In this document: positions 47,740-58,131 of the stretch, in pieces
Layout of the letters: each line of letters begins with the position of its first letter
Numbering within the stretch: the first letter of the stretch is position 1
Source of the DNA: Agromyces bracchium
Lineage (GTDB): Bacteria > Actinomycetota > Actinomycetes > Actinomycetales > Microbacteriaceae
Length of the DNA stretch: 64,000 nucleotides
Direction of reading: 5' to 3'
NCBI RefSeq assembly: GCF_009709675.1
Contig: NZ_WMLB01000019.1
Location: 62,001 to 126,000 of the forward strand
Position numbers and translations under genes: made by a program
Notes under the pieces: generated by a model
What the model saw: only the letters and a program-made list of their open reading frames with translations
Told to the model about the DNA's origin: nothing
Databases searched by the model: none

Positions 47740-48362
47740 TCCGCCTGCTGCTCAGCGACGACCACCCCGTCGTGCGCGCCGGCATGCGCGCGCTCCTCGA
47801 GGCCGAGGACGACCTGCACGTCGTGGGCGAGGCCGCGACCGCCGAGGAGGCCGTGCGCCTCGCCGAGACCCCGGGCATCGACCTCGTGCTCATGGACCTG
47901 CAGTTCCCGGGCGCCCTGCAGGGCGTCGACGCGACCCGGCGGATCCGGTCCATGCCCGCCGCGCCACGCGTGCTGGTCCTCACGAACTACGACACCGACG
48001 CCGACATCCTCGGCGCGATCGAGGCCGGTGCGAGCGGGTACCTGCTGAAGGACGCCCCGCCGGGCGAGCTCGTCGCGGCGATCCGCGCCGCGGCGGCCGG
48101 CGAGTCCGCGCTCGCCCCGACGGTCGCTTCGCGGCTCGACGAGTCCCAGCGCTCCGGCGACCAGCGGCTCACCGTGCGGGAGGCCGAAGTGCTCGCCCTC
48201 GTCGCCGCCGGGCGGACGAACCGGGAGATCGGCCAGGCGCTCTTCCTCAGCGAGGCGACCGTGAAGTCGCACCTCGTGCACATCTTCACCAAGCTCGGCG
48301 TCGGGTCGCGCACCGCCGCGGTCGCGCGGGCCCGCGAGCTCGGGGCGATCCGGGCGGGCTGA
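47736..48362 (+). CDS. NarL/LuxR-family response regulator
   Basis: A 208-residue regulator. Receiver domain: [10 protein letters not shown], phospho-acceptor Asp54 ([10 protein letters not shown]), LKDAPPGE with the switch Lys. LuxR-type helix-turn-helix at the C-terminus: [20 protein letters not shown]. It partners the kinase encoded directly upstream. The target genes are unknown; the hydrolase three bases downstream may be one. Confidence 0.94.
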   Translation: MIRLLLSDDHPVVRAGMRALLEAEDDLHVVGEAATAEEAVRLAETPGIDLVLMDLQFPGALQGVDATRRIRSMPAAPRVLVLTNYDTDADILGAIEAGASGYLLKDAPPGELVAAIRAAAAGESALAPTVASRLDESQRSGDQRLTVREAEVLALVAAGRTNREIGQALFLSEATVKSHLVHIFTKLGVGSRTAAVARARELGAIRAG

Positions 48363-48365
48363 CGG

Positions 48366-49118
48366 ATGCCGCGCGCCCGCGTCGTCCTCGTCCACGGCAT
48401 CCGCACGTCGGCGACGATGTGGCGCGGGCAGGTGCTGCGGCTCGAGCGTCACGACCTCGAGGTCGTGCCCGTCGACCTCCCCGGTCACGGGGCCCGGCTC
48501 GGCGAACCGTTCACGCTGGAGGACGCGCTCGGCGTCATCGGCGACGCGCTCGGCGACCCGGTGCCCGGCGTGCCGCGACTGCTCGTGGGCCTGAGTCTCG
48601 GCGGGTACCTGTCGATCGAGTTCGCGGCGCGGCATCCGCACGCCCTCGAGGGTCTCGTCGCCGCTTCGTGCGGCACCCGACCGCGCGGGCCGGGGCTGCA
48701 CGGCTACCTGCGTCTCGCCGACGCCATCGGCCGCCTCCCCGACCAGGGCCGGGCCCTCAACGACCGGATGGCACGCCTCTTCCTCTCCCCCGCGGCCGTC
48801 GACGACATCGTCGCGGGCGGCGTCGCCCTCGACGTGATGCGTCCGGCGATCACCGCGGTCAGTGAGCTCGACCTGGAGGCCTCGATCGCGAGGGTCGAGG
48901 TGCCCGTCTGGTTCGTGAACGGCCGCTACGACCACTTCCGGTTCGAGGAGCGGCGGATGCTCCGGGCCGCCGCCGACGGCCGCCTCGTGCACATCGAGGG
49001 GGCGACCCACCTCGTGAGCCTTGCGCGACCTGAGGCGTTCACCGCGGCCGTGCTCGGTGCGGTCGCCGAACTCGAAGTGCGGGAGGTCCGCCGCGAGGCG
49101 GCGTCCGCCCCGCGCTGA
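48366..49118 (+). CDS. Alpha/beta-hydrolase
   Basis: A 250-residue alpha/beta-hydrolase fold protein. The oxyanion segment is [14 protein letters not shown]. The nucleophile elbow is GLSLGGY (Ser). The acid is likely Asp in [11 protein letters not shown] and the catalytic His lies in [14 protein letters not shown]. The pattern fits non-specific esterase or lactonase-like enzymes; the substrate is unknown. It follows the response regulator by three bases, in the same transcript. Confidence 0.85.
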   Translation: MPRARVVLVHGIRTSATMWRGQVLRLERHDLEVVPVDLPGHGARLGEPFTLEDALGVIGDALGDPVPGVPRLLVGLSLGGYLSIEFAARHPHALEGLVAASCGTRPRGPGLHGYLRLADAIGRLPDQGRALNDRMARLFLSPAAVDDIVAGGVALDVMRPAITAVSELDLEASIARVEVPVWFVNGRYDHFRFEERRMLRAAADGRLVHIEGATHLVSLARPEAFTAAVLGAVAELEVREVRREAASAPR

Positions 49119-49155
49119 CGCGGCCCGCTCGGTGCGGCCGTCGATCCGCGTCGCT

Positions 49156-49185
49156 TTGCTGCCGCACGGGCGATGCTGGTATCGT
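49156..49185 (+). promoter_or_regulatory. Promoter of rpsT
   Basis: TTGCTG (49156-49161) and TATCGT (49180-49185) with an 18-base spacer. The leader before the GTG start is about 100 bases, which leaves room for feedback control, but no fold is obvious. Confidence 0.6.
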
Positions 49186-49293
49186 TGCCTGTTGGCTTGC
49201 GTGTGGGTCCCACCCCCGCACGATGCGCCGCGACGGCCCCTCTACCGATTGCGGCAACTCCGGTACCCGCAGAACACACGAAAGACGAACCAC

Positions 49294-49554
49294 GTGGCAA
49301 ACATCAAGTCGCAGATCAAGCGCATCCGCACCAACCTGAAGGCGCAGGAGCGCAACAAGGCCGTGAAGAGCGAGCTCAAGACCGTCATCACCGCCACCCG
49401 CAAGGCCATCGCCGAGGGTGACAAGGAGAAGGCCACCGCCGCCCTCCGCGTCGCGACCCGCAAGCTCGACAAGGCCGTGAGCAAGGGCGTGATCCACAAG
49501 AACCAGGCCGCGAACCGCAAGTCGGCCATCGCGAAGCGGGTCGCCGCGCTCTGA
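49294..49554 (+). CDS. rpsT: 30S ribosomal protein S20
   Basis: An 86-residue, strongly basic helical protein that binds 16S rRNA early in 30S assembly. It starts [20 protein letters not shown]; the RNA-binding repeat [18 protein letters not shown] is typical. The start is GTG at 49294; an upstream open frame has no support. Convergent with holA, with a strong terminator between. Confidence 0.97.
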   Translation: MANIKSQIKRIRTNLKAQERNKAVKSELKTVITATRKAIAEGDKEKATAALRVATRKLDKAVSKGVIHKNQAANRKSAIAKRVAAL

Positions 49555-49568
49555 TCCGAGCCTCGTTT

Positions 49569-49602
49569 CGAAGGCCCCGCACCGAGAGGTGCGGGGCCTT
49601 CG
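49569..49602. terminator. Bidirectional terminator between rpsT and holA
   Basis: CGAAGGCCCCGCAC (49569-49582) pairs perfectly with GTGCGGGGCCTTCG (49589-49602), 14 bp with a 6-base loop. TCGTTCCC follows on the plus strand and AAACG precedes, giving short T-rich tails on both sides. Confidence 0.85.
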
Positions 49603-49628
49603 TCGTTCCCGTTCCCGCGGGCGGTCGC

Positions 49629-50648
49629 TCAGGCGAGGGCGCGGCCGCGGGCGGCGATGACGCCGACGAGTCGTTCGAGCGCGAACACGGGGTCGCGTTC
49701 GGCGCCCTTCACCGCGGCGTCGGCCGCGGCCAGCGCCTGCACGGCGACGCCGAGGCCCTCGTCGCTCCACCCGCCGAGGTCGCGGCGCGCGCGGTCGACC
49801 TGCCACGGCGCCAGCCCGAGCGACGACGCCGACGCACCGCGCGAGCCGGCGACCTTCGCCATCGTGCGGATCTTCATGGCGAACGCCGCGACGATCGGCA
49901 CCGGGTCGGCGCCCGAGTCGAGCGCGTGCCGGAGCGCGATGAGCGCCTCGCCGTGACGACCGGCGATCGCCGCGTCGGCGACCTCGAAGGCGTTGGTCTC
50001 GACGCGGCCGCCGTAGTACTTGCGCACGGTCGTCTCGTCGATGTCGCCGGAGGCGTCGGCGATGAGCTGTCGGCACGCCGCCGCGAGCTCTCCGAGGTCG
50101 TCGCTGAAGGCGCCGACGAGGGCGCGGAGGGCGGCTGGGGCGATGCGGCGGCCGGCGAGCCGGAACTCGGCCGCCGCGAAGTCCTGCTTGTCGGCGTCGC
50201 GCTTGAGTTCGGCGCACACGACCTCGATGCCGCCGCCCTCGCCGGCGCGGAGCGCATCGAGGAGCTTCTTGCCGCGGTTGCCGCCGCGGTGGCGGAGCAC
50301 GACGGTCGTGCCCTCGGCGGGAGCCGCGAGGTACTCCAGCGCGTCGAGCAGGAACTCGTCGCTGGACTTCTCGACGCCCGTGACGCGGATCAGCCGCGGC
50401 TCGCCGAAGAGCGACGGGCTCGCGAGCGTGAGCAGGGTGCCGCGCGTGTAGCCGTCGGCCTCGAGGTCGCTGACCTCGAGGGACGGGTCTTCGGCGCGGA
50501 GCGTCTCGCGCACCATCGTGAGGGCGCGCTCGGCGAGCACGTCTTCGCCCCCGGAGACCAGGACGACGGGCGCCGGACGCGTCTCGCTCCACGCCAGCTG
50601 CGGAATCGCGGTCTTCGACGACCTGCTGCTGCCCTGCCGTGCCGCCAC
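49629..50648 (-). CDS. holA: DNA polymerase III delta subunit
   Basis: A 339-residue clamp-loader subunit that opens the sliding clamp. The N-terminal AAA+-like domain has VVLVSGGEDVLAERALTMV and ASPSLFGEPRLIRVTG, both typical of HolA. The C-terminal collar domain carries the helix around DPVPIVAAFAMKIRTMAK. The GTG start at 50648 fits the family length. It is encoded 28 bases after comEC; comEA-comEC-holA is a usual order. Confidence 0.93.
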   Translation of the reverse strand: MAARQGSSRSSKTAIPQLAWSETRPAPVVLVSGGEDVLAERALTMVRETLRAEDPSLEVSDLEADGYTRGTLLTLASPSLFGEPRLIRVTGVEKSSDEFLLDALEYLAAPAEGTTVVLRHRGGNRGKKLLDALRAGEGGGIEVVCAELKRDADKQDFAAAEFRLAGRRIAPAALRALVGAFSDDLGELAAACRQLIADASGDIDETTVRKYYGGRVETNAFEVADAAIAGRHGEALIALRHALDSGADPVPIVAAFAMKIRTMAKVAGSRGASASSLGLAPWQVDRARRDLGGWSDEGLGVAVQALAAADAAVKGAERDPVFALERLVGVIAARGRALA

Positions 50649-50676
50649 CGCGCTCCCTTCGTCGTGCCGGTCCAGT

Positions 50677-53103
50677 CTACGGAGCACCGCCGACGCCGGA
50701 GTCCCGTTCGCTCCACAGCTCGAACCCGCCGGGCACGGCCCGGAGCGCCGAGTCCCCCGACACGTCGCTCCGCACCGCCACCGTTCGCGCATCGTCGAGC
50801 TGTCCGAGCAGCGACGCCGTCGGGTGCCCGTAGCCGTTCTCCGCTCCCACGCCGATGAGCCCGACGGATGCCGCGAGCTCGCCGTACAGCTCGGCACTCT
50901 GGTCGGCGCTCCCGTGGTGTGCCACCTTCACGAGGTCGACCCGCGGCAGGTCCGTCGACCGCCGCATCGCGTCCTGCGCCTCGCGACCGAGATCGCCGAG
51001 GAAGATCGCCCGGTAGTCGGGCGTCACGAGATCGAGCACGACGCTCGCGTCATTGCCGGGGACGGCACCCGGTCGCGGCCACACCACCCGCCAGCGGGCC
51101 TCGCCGAGCGTGCCCGTCGCCCCGGCGCCCACCTCATCGTGCGTCGCGCCCCCGCCGACCAACGGCTCGAGTGCGCGAGCGGAGCGCACGCCGTCGAGCG
51201 GTCCGTGCAGCACTGCGCCGACCCTCCCCGAGAGCGCCGCCGTACCCGTCACGTGGTCCGCGTCCCAGTGCGTGAGCACGACGAGGTCGATGCGGTCGAC
51301 GCCCGCGTTCGCGAGGCAGCGGTCGAGGGCCTCGGGGTCTGGACCGGCGTCGACGAGCATCACCGCCTCGGCGCTGCGCACCAGCACCGCGTCGCCCTGG
51401 CCGACGTCGCACTGCCAGACGTCCCACGCGGTCGGGCGGGACGCGCTCGCGACCATCGGCGGACCTGCGGCGGAACCGAGGGGAACGGCGACGCTGAGGC
51501 ACAGTGCGACGACGGCTGCCCGCCGCGCGGCGCGGAGCGCTCTCATGCCTGCAGCGGCCTGCGGTGCCAGCACGAGCAGCAGGCCGGCCCCGATGGCCAC
51601 CACCGCCAGGAGCGCCCCGCCGACGTCCGGCGGCCAGGGCACGCCGGTGAGCGGCATCCGCTCGGCGCCGCGCGCGAGGAGGGCGATCCACGATGCGGGC
51701 ACCCACGCCACCTGCAGCGCGGCGAGTCCCACCGACGGCAGCACGGGCAGCAGCAGGCAGCCGACGAGGCCCGCCATGGTGGCGATCGGGGCGGCGGGTG
51801 CGGCGAGGAGGTTCGCCGGCACCCCGTACACGGGGATCACGGGTTCGAGCAGCACGAGCACGGGTTGGCAGGCGAGCTGCGCTGCGAACGGGATCGCCGT
51901 CACGGCCGCGAGCCGACGCGGCATCCACCTCGCGAGCACCCGCGCCAGCGGCCTCGACAGCAGGACCAGTCCCGCCGTCGCGCAGGCCGACAGCGCGAAG
52001 CCCGCATCGGTCGCGTACCACGGGTCGATCGCGAGGAGTGCGATGATCGCGAGCCCGAGCGCCGGCACGCCGCCCGCGGCGCGGGCGGTCGCGCAGGCCG
52101 TGAGCACGACGATCGCCATCGCGGAGGCGCGGACGACGCTCGCCTCCGGCGTGACGAGCGCGACGAATCCACCGAGCGCGGCGAGGGCGGCGACGACGCG
52201 AGCGACGCGCGGGAGTCCGGCGAGCCCCGCGATCCAGAACGCGGCAGCCGTGATGATCGCGCAGTTCGCCCCTGAGACCGCGGTGAGATGCGTGAGCGAT
52301 GCGGTCGTCATCGCGGCATGCAGGTCGTCGGCCACGCGCGAGGTGTCGCCGATCGCGAGGCCCGGCACGAGCGCTCCCCCGTCGCCGCCGAGCCCAGCGG
52401 ATGCCTCCGCCAGCCCCTCCCGCAGTGGGTGCGTCCAGGCGAGCCATTTCGGAGCCGGCCCCACCTCGACGACCTTCGAGGCGTTCAGGCGGTACGCCGC
52501 GCGCGAGGCTGCCGGCATCTCCGACAACCGCCCCTCGACGACGAGCGACGACCCGAACCCCGACCCATCCGCATCGCCCGGCAGCGACAGGTCGAGACGC
52601 ACGGACGAGACCTCGATCGCCCCCGAGCCGGATCCGCCGCCCGACAGCGTGATCAGCGTCGCCGCGGCGCGCAGCCGTGGTTCACCCGACCACGGCGACG
52701 CGTTCCCCGAACGTGGCGCGGAGTCCAGCCGAACGCTCGCGCGGACCATCTCGCGCGACGAGGCCGCCGCCTCGACGACCTCCGGATGCCGACGCTCGAG
52801 CGCGCTCCACGCCGACGTGCCGACGAGCCCCGCAGCCGTCGCCGCCAGGAGCACCGCAGCGGTGGCCGATGTCCACGACCGGGCCGCGCGGTTCGCGCCG
52901 TCGGAGCCGCCCCGCTCACCCCGCCATCCGCCCGCACCGCGGCCCACGAGCAGCATCGTCGCGAGCGCGAGCCCGGCGAGACTCCAGGAGACGGTCGGAA
53001 CGACCCAGGTGGGCACCTCCAGATCGGGCACGGTCGTCGCGAGCCATGCGGTCGCCCAGGCTGAGCCGGCGGGGCCGAGCAGGCGGAGGTCGTGCCCGCG
53101 CAT
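50677..53103 (-). CDS. comEC: ComEC/Rec2 DNA-uptake channel protein
   Basis: An 808-residue membrane protein. Helices at the N-terminus frame an OB-like domain (about 130-220). The Competence core has eight or more helices, with LTAVSGANCAIITAAAF conserved. The C-terminal metallo-beta-lactamase-like domain has LTHWDADHVTGTAAL (H-x-D-x-D-H-type motif) and VKVAHHGSADQSAELYGEL. It forms the channel through which single-stranded DNA enters. Actinobacteria keep comEA/comEC widely, even where natural competence is unproven. Its start directly follows the comEA stop (TGAATG). Confidence 0.94.
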   Translation of the reverse strand: MRGHDLRLLGPAGSAWATAWLATTVPDLEVPTWVVPTVSWSLAGLALATMLLVGRGAGGWRGERGGSDGANRAARSWTSATAAVLLAATAAGLVGTSAWSALERRHPEVVEAAASSREMVRASVRLDSAPRSGNASPWSGEPRLRAAATLITLSGGGSGSGAIEVSSVRLDLSLPGDADGSGFGSSLVVEGRLSEMPAASRAAYRLNASKVVEVGPAPKWLAWTHPLREGLAEASAGLGGDGGALVPGLAIGDTSRVADDLHAAMTTASLTHLTAVSGANCAIITAAAFWIAGLAGLPRVARVVAALAALGGFVALVTPEASVVRASAMAIVVLTACATARAAGGVPALGLAIIALLAIDPWYATDAGFALSACATAGLVLLSRPLARVLARWMPRRLAAVTAIPFAAQLACQPVLVLLEPVIPVYGVPANLLAAPAAPIATMAGLVGCLLLPVLPSVGLAALQVAWVPASWIALLARGAERMPLTGVPWPPDVGGALLAVVAIGAGLLLVLAPQAAAGMRALRAARRAAVVALCLSVAVPLGSAAGPPMVASASRPTAWDVWQCDVGQGDAVLVRSAEAVMLVDAGPDPEALDRCLANAGVDRIDLVVLTHWDADHVTGTAALSGRVGAVLHGPLDGVRSARALEPLVGGGATHDEVGAGATGTLGEARWRVVWPRPGAVPGNDASVVLDLVTPDYRAIFLGDLGREAQDAMRRSTDLPRVDLVKVAHHGSADQSAELYGELAASVGLIGVGAENGYGHPTASLLGQLDDARTVAVRSDVSGDSALRAVPGGFELWSERDSGVGGAP

Positions 53104-53808
53104 TCAGAGGCTCACGAGGTCGACGAGTCCGGAGTAGACGGCATCGCCGATGCCCGCGACCTCCATGAGCTGCGAGACGTCGGTGAACCCTCCGTTCGCC
53201 TCGCGCCAGTCGATGATGCGCTGCGCGAGCGCCGGGCCGATGCGAGGCAGCGTGTCGAGCGCCGCGGCATCCGCCTGATTGATGCTGACACGGCCGCCGC
53301 TCGCCGTTCCGGCCCCGCCTGCCGCGACCCCCGGACCCGCCGGCGGCACCGCCTCGCCCTCGCGCGGAACGACCAGTTGCTCCCCGTCGACGAGCGGGCG
53401 TGCCAGGTTCACGCCGGCCGGGTCGGCATCACCGCCGAGGCCGCCCGCGGCAGCGATCGCGTCGACGACCCGCGCGCCCGTCGTGAGCTCGACGATGCCG
53501 GGCTCGGTGACCGCGCCGAGGACGTGCACCAGGATCGTCGGCTCCTGGGCGGCTCCCCCGCCGGCCGGCGAACCGCCGTCGCCCTCGCGCCCCGACGTCG
53601 AACCCTCGCCGGCCCCACCGCTGCCGTCGTCGACGCGCACGATCTCACCCTGCGCTCCCCCGCCGCCGGCGCCGATCGAGAGGATCGCGGAGACGGCGAC
53701 GGCGGCGACGAACAGCACCACGGCCGCGCCAACCGCGACGCGAGCCCGCGGTCGCGCGCGCGAGCCCGCGAGCGGGGCGAGCGCATCCGCGCGGGGTCCA
53801 TCGGTCAC
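53104..53808 (-). CDS. comEA: ComEA-type helix-hairpin-helix DNA-binding protein
   Basis: A 234-residue membrane-anchored DNA receptor. One N-terminal helix (VAVGAAVVLFVAAVAVSAIL) is followed by a Gly/Ser/Glu linker. The SLBB domain is VHVLGAVTEPGIVELTTGAR, and the C-terminal helix-hairpin-helix pair contains INQADAAALDTLPRIGPALA and LMEVAGIGDAVYSGLV. It would bind incoming double-stranded DNA and pass it to ComEC. Confidence 0.93.
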   Translation of the reverse strand: MTDGPRADALAPLAGSRARPRARVAVGAAVVLFVAAVAVSAILSIGAGGGGAQGEIVRVDDGSGGAGEGSTSGREGDGGSPAGGGAAQEPTILVHVLGAVTEPGIVELTTGARVVDAIAAAGGLGGDADPAGVNLARPLVDGEQLVVPREGEAVPPAGPGVAAGGAGTASGGRVSINQADAAALDTLPRIGPALAQRIIDWREANGGFTDVSQLMEVAGIGDAVYSGLVDLVSL

Positions 53809-53872
53809 ATCGCGACGCTACGGGCGGCGCACGGCGAGCTTCAGCGCCGCACGGGCATGCGAGCGCGGTCCA

Positions 53873-53903
53873 CCGAGCCCTCCCGATGTGGAGGAGGGCT
53901 CGG
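53873..53903 (-). terminator. Terminator of leuS
   Basis: CCGAGCCCTCC (53873-53883) pairs perfectly with GGAGGGCTCGG (53893-53903), 11 bp with a 9-base loop, 14 bases past the leuS stop. Confidence 0.65.
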
Positions 53904-53916
53904 CCCGGGATGGAAC

Positions 53917-56490
53917 CTAGCCGCGCGTGGCGATGTTGACGAGCTTCGGCGCGCGCACGATCACGTTGACGATCTCGCGCTCGCCCACCGAACGCACGAC
54001 CGCGGCCGAGGCGCGCGCGAGCGACTCGAGCTCGTCCGCGCCGATCTTGGGCGACACCTCGAGGCGGTCGCGCACCTTGCCGTCGACCTGCACGATGGCC
54101 GTGACCGACTCCTCGACGAGGAGCGCCGGGCCGGCCTTGCGCCACACGACGTTCGCGACGGTGGGCTCGTAGCCGAGCCGCTCCCACATGTCCTCCGCTG
54201 TGTACGGCGCGAACAGGTCGAGGATCATCGCCGTGACCTCAGCCGCTTCCCGCACGGCCGCGTCACCCGCGCCGGGGCCCGAGTCGATCGCCTTGCGCGT
54301 GGCGTTCACGAGCTCCATGAGCCGCGCCACGATAACGTTGAACTTGAACGATTCGGCCAGGCCCGGGGCATCCGCCAGCAGCCGGTGCGTGACGCGGCGC
54401 AGCGCCGGGTCGCCCGACTTCCACTCCACGTCGGGGCTCGAGGTGACCTCGCCCGAGATGCGCCACGCGCGTGCGAGGAACTTCGCCGCGCCGACCGGCG
54501 ACACGTCGGCCCAGTCGATGTCGTCCTCGGGCGGGCCCGCGAACGCCAGCGTGACGCGCAGCGCGTCGGCACCGTGCGCCGACAGCTCGGACGCGAACTC
54601 GACCAGGTTGCCCTTGGACTTCGACATCTTCGTGCCGTCCATGATGACCATGCCCTGGTTCAGCAGCGACGTGAACGGCTCGGTGAACCCGAGGTAGCCG
54701 AGGTCGAAGAGCACCTTCGTGACGAAGCGCGAGTAGAGCAGGTGCAGGATGGCGTGCTCGACGCCGCCGACGTACTGGTCGACCGGCATCCACTTCTCGG
54801 CCTCCGCCGGGTCGAACGCCTTCGCGTCGTCGTTCGGGTTCAGGTAGCGCAGGTAGTACCACGAGCTGTCGACGAACGTGTCCATCGTGTCGGAGTCGCG
54901 TCGTGCATCGCGACCGCAGTTCGGGCACGTCACGCGCGACCACTCCTCGGCGGCGCCGAGCGGACTCGCACCCTTGGGGCTGAGGTCGAGCCCCGCGGCA
55001 TCCGGCAGCCGCACCGGCAGGTCGGCCTCGGGGACCGGCACCTCGCCGCAGTGCTCGCAGTGGATGATCGGGATCGGGGTACCCCAATAGCGCTGGCGCG
55101 AGATGAGCCAGTCGCGCAGGCGGAAGTTCTTCGCGGCGCGGCCGACGCCGCGCTCCTCGAGGATCTCGATCGCGCGACGGATCGCGTTGGTCTTGCTCAG
55201 GCCGTTCAGCGGGCCCGAGTTCGTCAGCCGGCCCTCGCCCGCGAGGGCGATGCCGGTGCCCGCCGGGTCGAGCGTGGGCAGGTCGTCGAGCGGCAGCGGC
55301 ACGCCGTGCTCGTCGACCGGGATCACGGGGATGACGCCGGTGACGGCCGCATTCGTGTCGACGACCACGCGGACCGGCAGTTCGAACGCGCGAGCGAAGT
55401 CGAGGTCGCGCTGGTCGTGCGCGGGAACCGCCATGATCGCGCCGTGGCCGTAGTCGGCCAGCACGTAGTCGGCGGCCCAGATCGGCAGGCGCTCGCCGTT
55501 CAGCGGGTTCGTCGCGTAGCGCTCGAGGAACACGCCGGTCTTCGGCCGGTCCGTCGAGAGGCGGTCGATGTCGCTCTCGGCGCGCACCGACTCCAGGTAC
55601 TCCGCGAAGCGCGTGCGCACCTCCTCGGATGCGCCGGCCGCGAGTTCCTCGGCCAGCGCCGAGTCAGGGGCGACGACCATGAAGGTCGCACCGTAGAGCG
55701 TGTCGGGGCGCGTCGTGAAGACCGTGACCGGCTCGTCGCGGCCCTCGATCGCGAAGTCGACGTCCGCGCCCGACGAGCGGCCGATCCAGTTGCGCTGCAT
55801 GGTCAGGACCTTGTTCGGCCACTTGCCCTCGAGCTGGTTCAGGTCGTCGAGCAGGCGGTCGGCGTAGTCGGTGACGCGGAAGTACCACTGCGTCAGCGCC
55901 TTCTTCGTCACGACGGCGCCGCAGCGCTCGCAGTGGCCGTCGACGACCTGCTCGTTCGCGAGCACGGTCTGGTCGACCGGGCACCAGTTGACCTGGCCGT
56001 CCTTGCGGTAGGCGATGCCCTTCTCGTACAGCTTCAGGAACAGCCACTGGTTCCACTTGTAGTACTCGGGGTCGCTCGTGTGGAGCTCGCGCGTCCAGTC
56101 GAACGACGGCGCGTACTGCTTGAACGAGCGCTTCTGCTGCTCGATGTTCGCGTAGGTCCACGCCTTCGGGTCGGCGCCGCGCTTGATCGCCGCGTTCTCG
56201 GCGGGCAGGCCGAACGAGTCCCACCCGATCGGGTGCAGCACGTCGAAGCCCTGGTGGCGCCAGTACCGTGCGGCGGCGTCGCCGAAGCCGAACGCCTCGG
56301 CGTGGCCCATGTGCAGGTCGCCCGACGGGTACGGGAACATGTCGAGGATGTACTTGCGGGGGCGCGTGTTCCCCGGCTGCGCCGCGCGGAACGGCTCGAG
56401 CTCCTCCCACACCGGACCCCACTTCGCCTGGATCGCGGCGAAGTCGTAGGTGCCTGCCTCGGCCTGGGTGGTGTCCTGCTCGTGTGCCAC
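53917..56490 (-). CDS. leuS: Leucyl-tRNA synthetase
   Basis: An 857-residue class I synthetase. Catalytic motifs: [20 protein letters not shown] (HIGH as HMGH) and [11 protein letters not shown] (KMSKS). A zinc-ribbon ([14 protein letters not shown] and CPNCG) and the CP1 editing domain with a [15 protein letters not shown] segment are present. The C-terminal domain ends [20 protein letters not shown] 56490 is preferred; the frame remains open upstream to 56568 but that part lacks family similarity. Confidence 0.95.
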   Translation of the reverse strand: MAHEQDTTQAEAGTYDFAAIQAKWGPVWEELEPFRAAQPGNTRPRKYILDMFPYPSGDLHMGHAEAFGFGDAAARYWRHQGFDVLHPIGWDSFGLPAENAAIKRGADPKAWTYANIEQQKRSFKQYAPSFDWTRELHTSDPEYYKWNQWLFLKLYEKGIAYRKDGQVNWCPVDQTVLANEQVVDGHCERCGAVVTKKALTQWYFRVTDYADRLLDDLNQLEGKWPNKVLTMQRNWIGRSSGADVDFAIEGRDEPVTVFTTRPDTLYGATFMVVAPDSALAEELAAGASEEVRTRFAEYLESVRAESDIDRLSTDRPKTGVFLERYATNPLNGERLPIWAADYVLADYGHGAIMAVPAHDQRDLDFARAFELPVRVVVDTNAAVTGVIPVIPVDEHGVPLPLDDLPTLDPAGTGIALAGEGRLTNSGPLNGLSKTNAIRRAIEILEERGVGRAAKNFRLRDWLISRQRYWGTPIPIIHCEHCGEVPVPEADLPVRLPDAAGLDLSPKGASPLGAAEEWSRVTCPNCGRDARRDSDTMDTFVDSSWYYLRYLNPNDDAKAFDPAEAEKWMPVDQYVGGVEHAILHLLYSRFVTKVLFDLGYLGFTEPFTSLLNQGMVIMDGTKMSKSKGNLVEFASELSAHGADALRVTLAFAGPPEDDIDWADVSPVGAAKFLARAWRISGEVTSSPDVEWKSGDPALRRVTHRLLADAPGLAESFKFNVIVARLMELVNATRKAIDSGPGAGDAAVREAAEVTAMILDLFAPYTAEDMWERLGYEPTVANVVWRKAGPALLVEESVTAIVQVDGKVRDRLEVSPKIGADELESLARASAAVVRSVGEREIVNVIVRAPKLVNIATRG

Positions 56491-56570
56491 GTGACTCTCA
56501 ATCGTGATGCGCGGGGGTCGGGCGAGTCGCCCGGATGCGGGCGCGCGCGACGGGCGCCCGAGGATCAAGC

Positions 56571-58040
56571 CTACTCAATGGCCGGAGGGGTGCGTCGGGC
56601 GTTCGCGTCGGGCGCAGCGGCCGGGTGCTCGCCGTCGGCGGGCCCTGTCCAGGCACCCGGCGACTCGCCGCCGAGCGCCGCGATGAGCGCCCGCGCCTTG
56701 ATGCGGGTCTCCTCGACCTCCTCGTCGGGGTCGGAGAGCGCCGTGATCCCGCCGCCCGTGCCGATCGACGCCCCGTCGGGCGTCAGCACGATCGAGCGGA
56801 TCACCATCGCCAGGTCGGCGGTGCCGTCCACCCCGAGGCATCCGAACGCCCCGGAGTACACCCCGCGCGGACCCCGCTCGAGACCGTGCAGGATCGTCAT
56901 GGCCGACAGCTTCGGCGCCCCCGTCATCGACCCGGCGGGGAAGGCCGATCGCACGGCGTCGAGGGCGGTGAGCGGATGCCGCAGCCGCGCGGTCACGGTC
57001 GAGACGAGCTGGTGCACGTGCGGGTACTCCTCGACCTCGAGCAGGTGCGGCACGCGGACCGTGCCGAGCTCGGCGATGCGCCCGAGGTCGTTTCGCATGA
57101 GGTCGACGATCATGAGGTTCTCCGCGCGCTCCTTCTCGCTCGCGTGGAGCTCGGCGCGGAGCGCGGCATCCGTCGCCGGATCGGCCGACCGCGGGCGCGT
57201 GCCCTTCATGGGCTTCGTCGCGACCGTGCCGTCGGGCTCGACGAGGAGGAACTGCTCGGGCGATGCGCTGAGGAGGGCCACGTCGTCGATGCGGACGAAC
57301 CCGCCGTGGTGGCTCGGGCTCGAGGCGCGGAGTGCGAGGTAGGCGGCGACGGGGTCGGGTCGCACGTCGACCTCGACGCGGTTCGTGAGGCACAGCTGGT
57401 AGGCGTCGCCGCGCGTGATCGCCGCCTGGCACTCGGCGATCATCTGCCGGTACTCGTCGGGCGAGTGGCGCCAGCGCGTCGGCGCGGCGGTGACCGTCGG
57501 TACCGCGGCCGAGACGCGGTCGTCGACGGATGCATCCGCGGACCCGATCGCGTCGATCCGCCGCGTCGTCCGCCGAACCCACTCGTCGGCGTCCGCCGCA
57601 TCGCGGGCGCCGTCCTCGATCCACTCGAGGCGTACAGTCCGTGCGGCGTGCTCGAAGACGATGACGCGATCGGCGAGGAAGAACGCCGCCTCGGGGGTTC
57701 CCGCGTCCGCGGCGGGCACGCCGAGCGTGCGGGCGCCGAACTCGTACCCGAACCAGCCGTGCCACCCGACGGCCGCGCGACTGCCCGCCCGGTCGGGATC
57801 GGGCTCGAGACCGCCGACCTCCCGGGCCAGCGCCGCGTACACGGACTCCGGGTCGGCATCGCCGCCCGCCCGCACGACCGGCGCGTCGCCCCGTGCGACC
57901 GCGATGACGCTGCGACCGGTCGTCGCGTCGTCGCCGCCGTCGAGCCACGCCACGCGGGACGCGTCCGCCGCGAGGGCGAGGAACACCGACCGCGGATCGC
58001 GCCACTCGGGCAGCACCGTGCTGCGGATTCGTCGCGGCAT
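56571..58040 (-). CDS. pabB: Aminodeoxychorismate synthase component I (chorismate-binding)
   Basis: A 489-residue chorismate-utilising enzyme. The C-terminal core has [48 protein letters not shown] and [17 protein letters not shown]. Lys279 in the PMKGT motif marks PabB-type enzymes; anthranilate synthase has Ala there. It makes 4-amino-4-deoxychorismate for folate. The N-terminal third is the glutamine-amidotransferase-binding region. No pabA or pabC is adjacent in this window. Confidence 0.9.
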   Translation of the reverse strand: MPRRIRSTVLPEWRDPRSVFLALAADASRVAWLDGGDDATTGRSVIAVARGDAPVVRAGGDADPESVYAALAREVGGLEPDPDRAGSRAAVGWHGWFGYEFGARTLGVPAADAGTPEAAFFLADRVIVFEHAARTVRLEWIEDGARDAADADEWVRRTTRRIDAIGSADASVDDRVSAAVPTVTAAPTRWRHSPDEYRQMIAECQAAITRGDAYQLCLTNRVEVDVRPDPVAAYLALRASSPSHHGGFVRIDDVALLSASPEQFLLVEPDGTVATKPMKGTRPRSADPATDAALRAELHASEKERAENLMIVDLMRNDLGRIAELGTVRVPHLLEVEEYPHVHQLVSTVTARLRHPLTALDAVRSAFPAGSMTGAPKLSAMTILHGLERGPRGVYSGAFGCLGVDGTADLAMVIRSIVLTPDGASIGTGGGITALSDPDEEVEETRIKARALIAALGGESPGAWTGPADGEHPAAAPDANARRTPPAIE

Positions 58041-58081
58041 CCCCTCAGCCTAGGGCCGCGCCTGGCCCGCGCGGCACGCAG

Positions 58082-58113
58082 CGACGGGCGGGTGCTCACG
58101 CACCCGCCCGTCG
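58082..58113 (-). terminator. Perfect 14-bp hairpin terminator
   Basis: CGACGGGCGGGTGC (58082-58095) pairs with GCACCCGCCCGTCG (58100-58113) across a 4-base loop. It lies 18 bases past the stop of the secreted LVIVD gene and before pabB. Confidence 0.75.
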
Positions 58114-58131
58114 TGTCGTGCGATCAGCGGA

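Noticed and set aside
44889-48362. Long plus-strand open frame (1157 codons) over lepA and running into the response-regulator gene
   Set aside because: The first half is antisense to lepA. Only its end, from 47736, is the real response regulator, which has its own start overlapping the kinase stop.
50677-53808. Natural competence as a demonstrated trait
   Set aside because: comEA and comEC are present, but actinobacteria carry them widely, and no pilus or other uptake genes lie in this window.
53092-57342. Very long plus-strand open frame (1416 codons) opposite comEA, leuS and pabB
   Set aside because: It has the Arg/Asp/Val-rich, motif-free composition of an antisense shadow in GC-rich DNA, and the minus strand carries well-defined genes with catalytic motifs.
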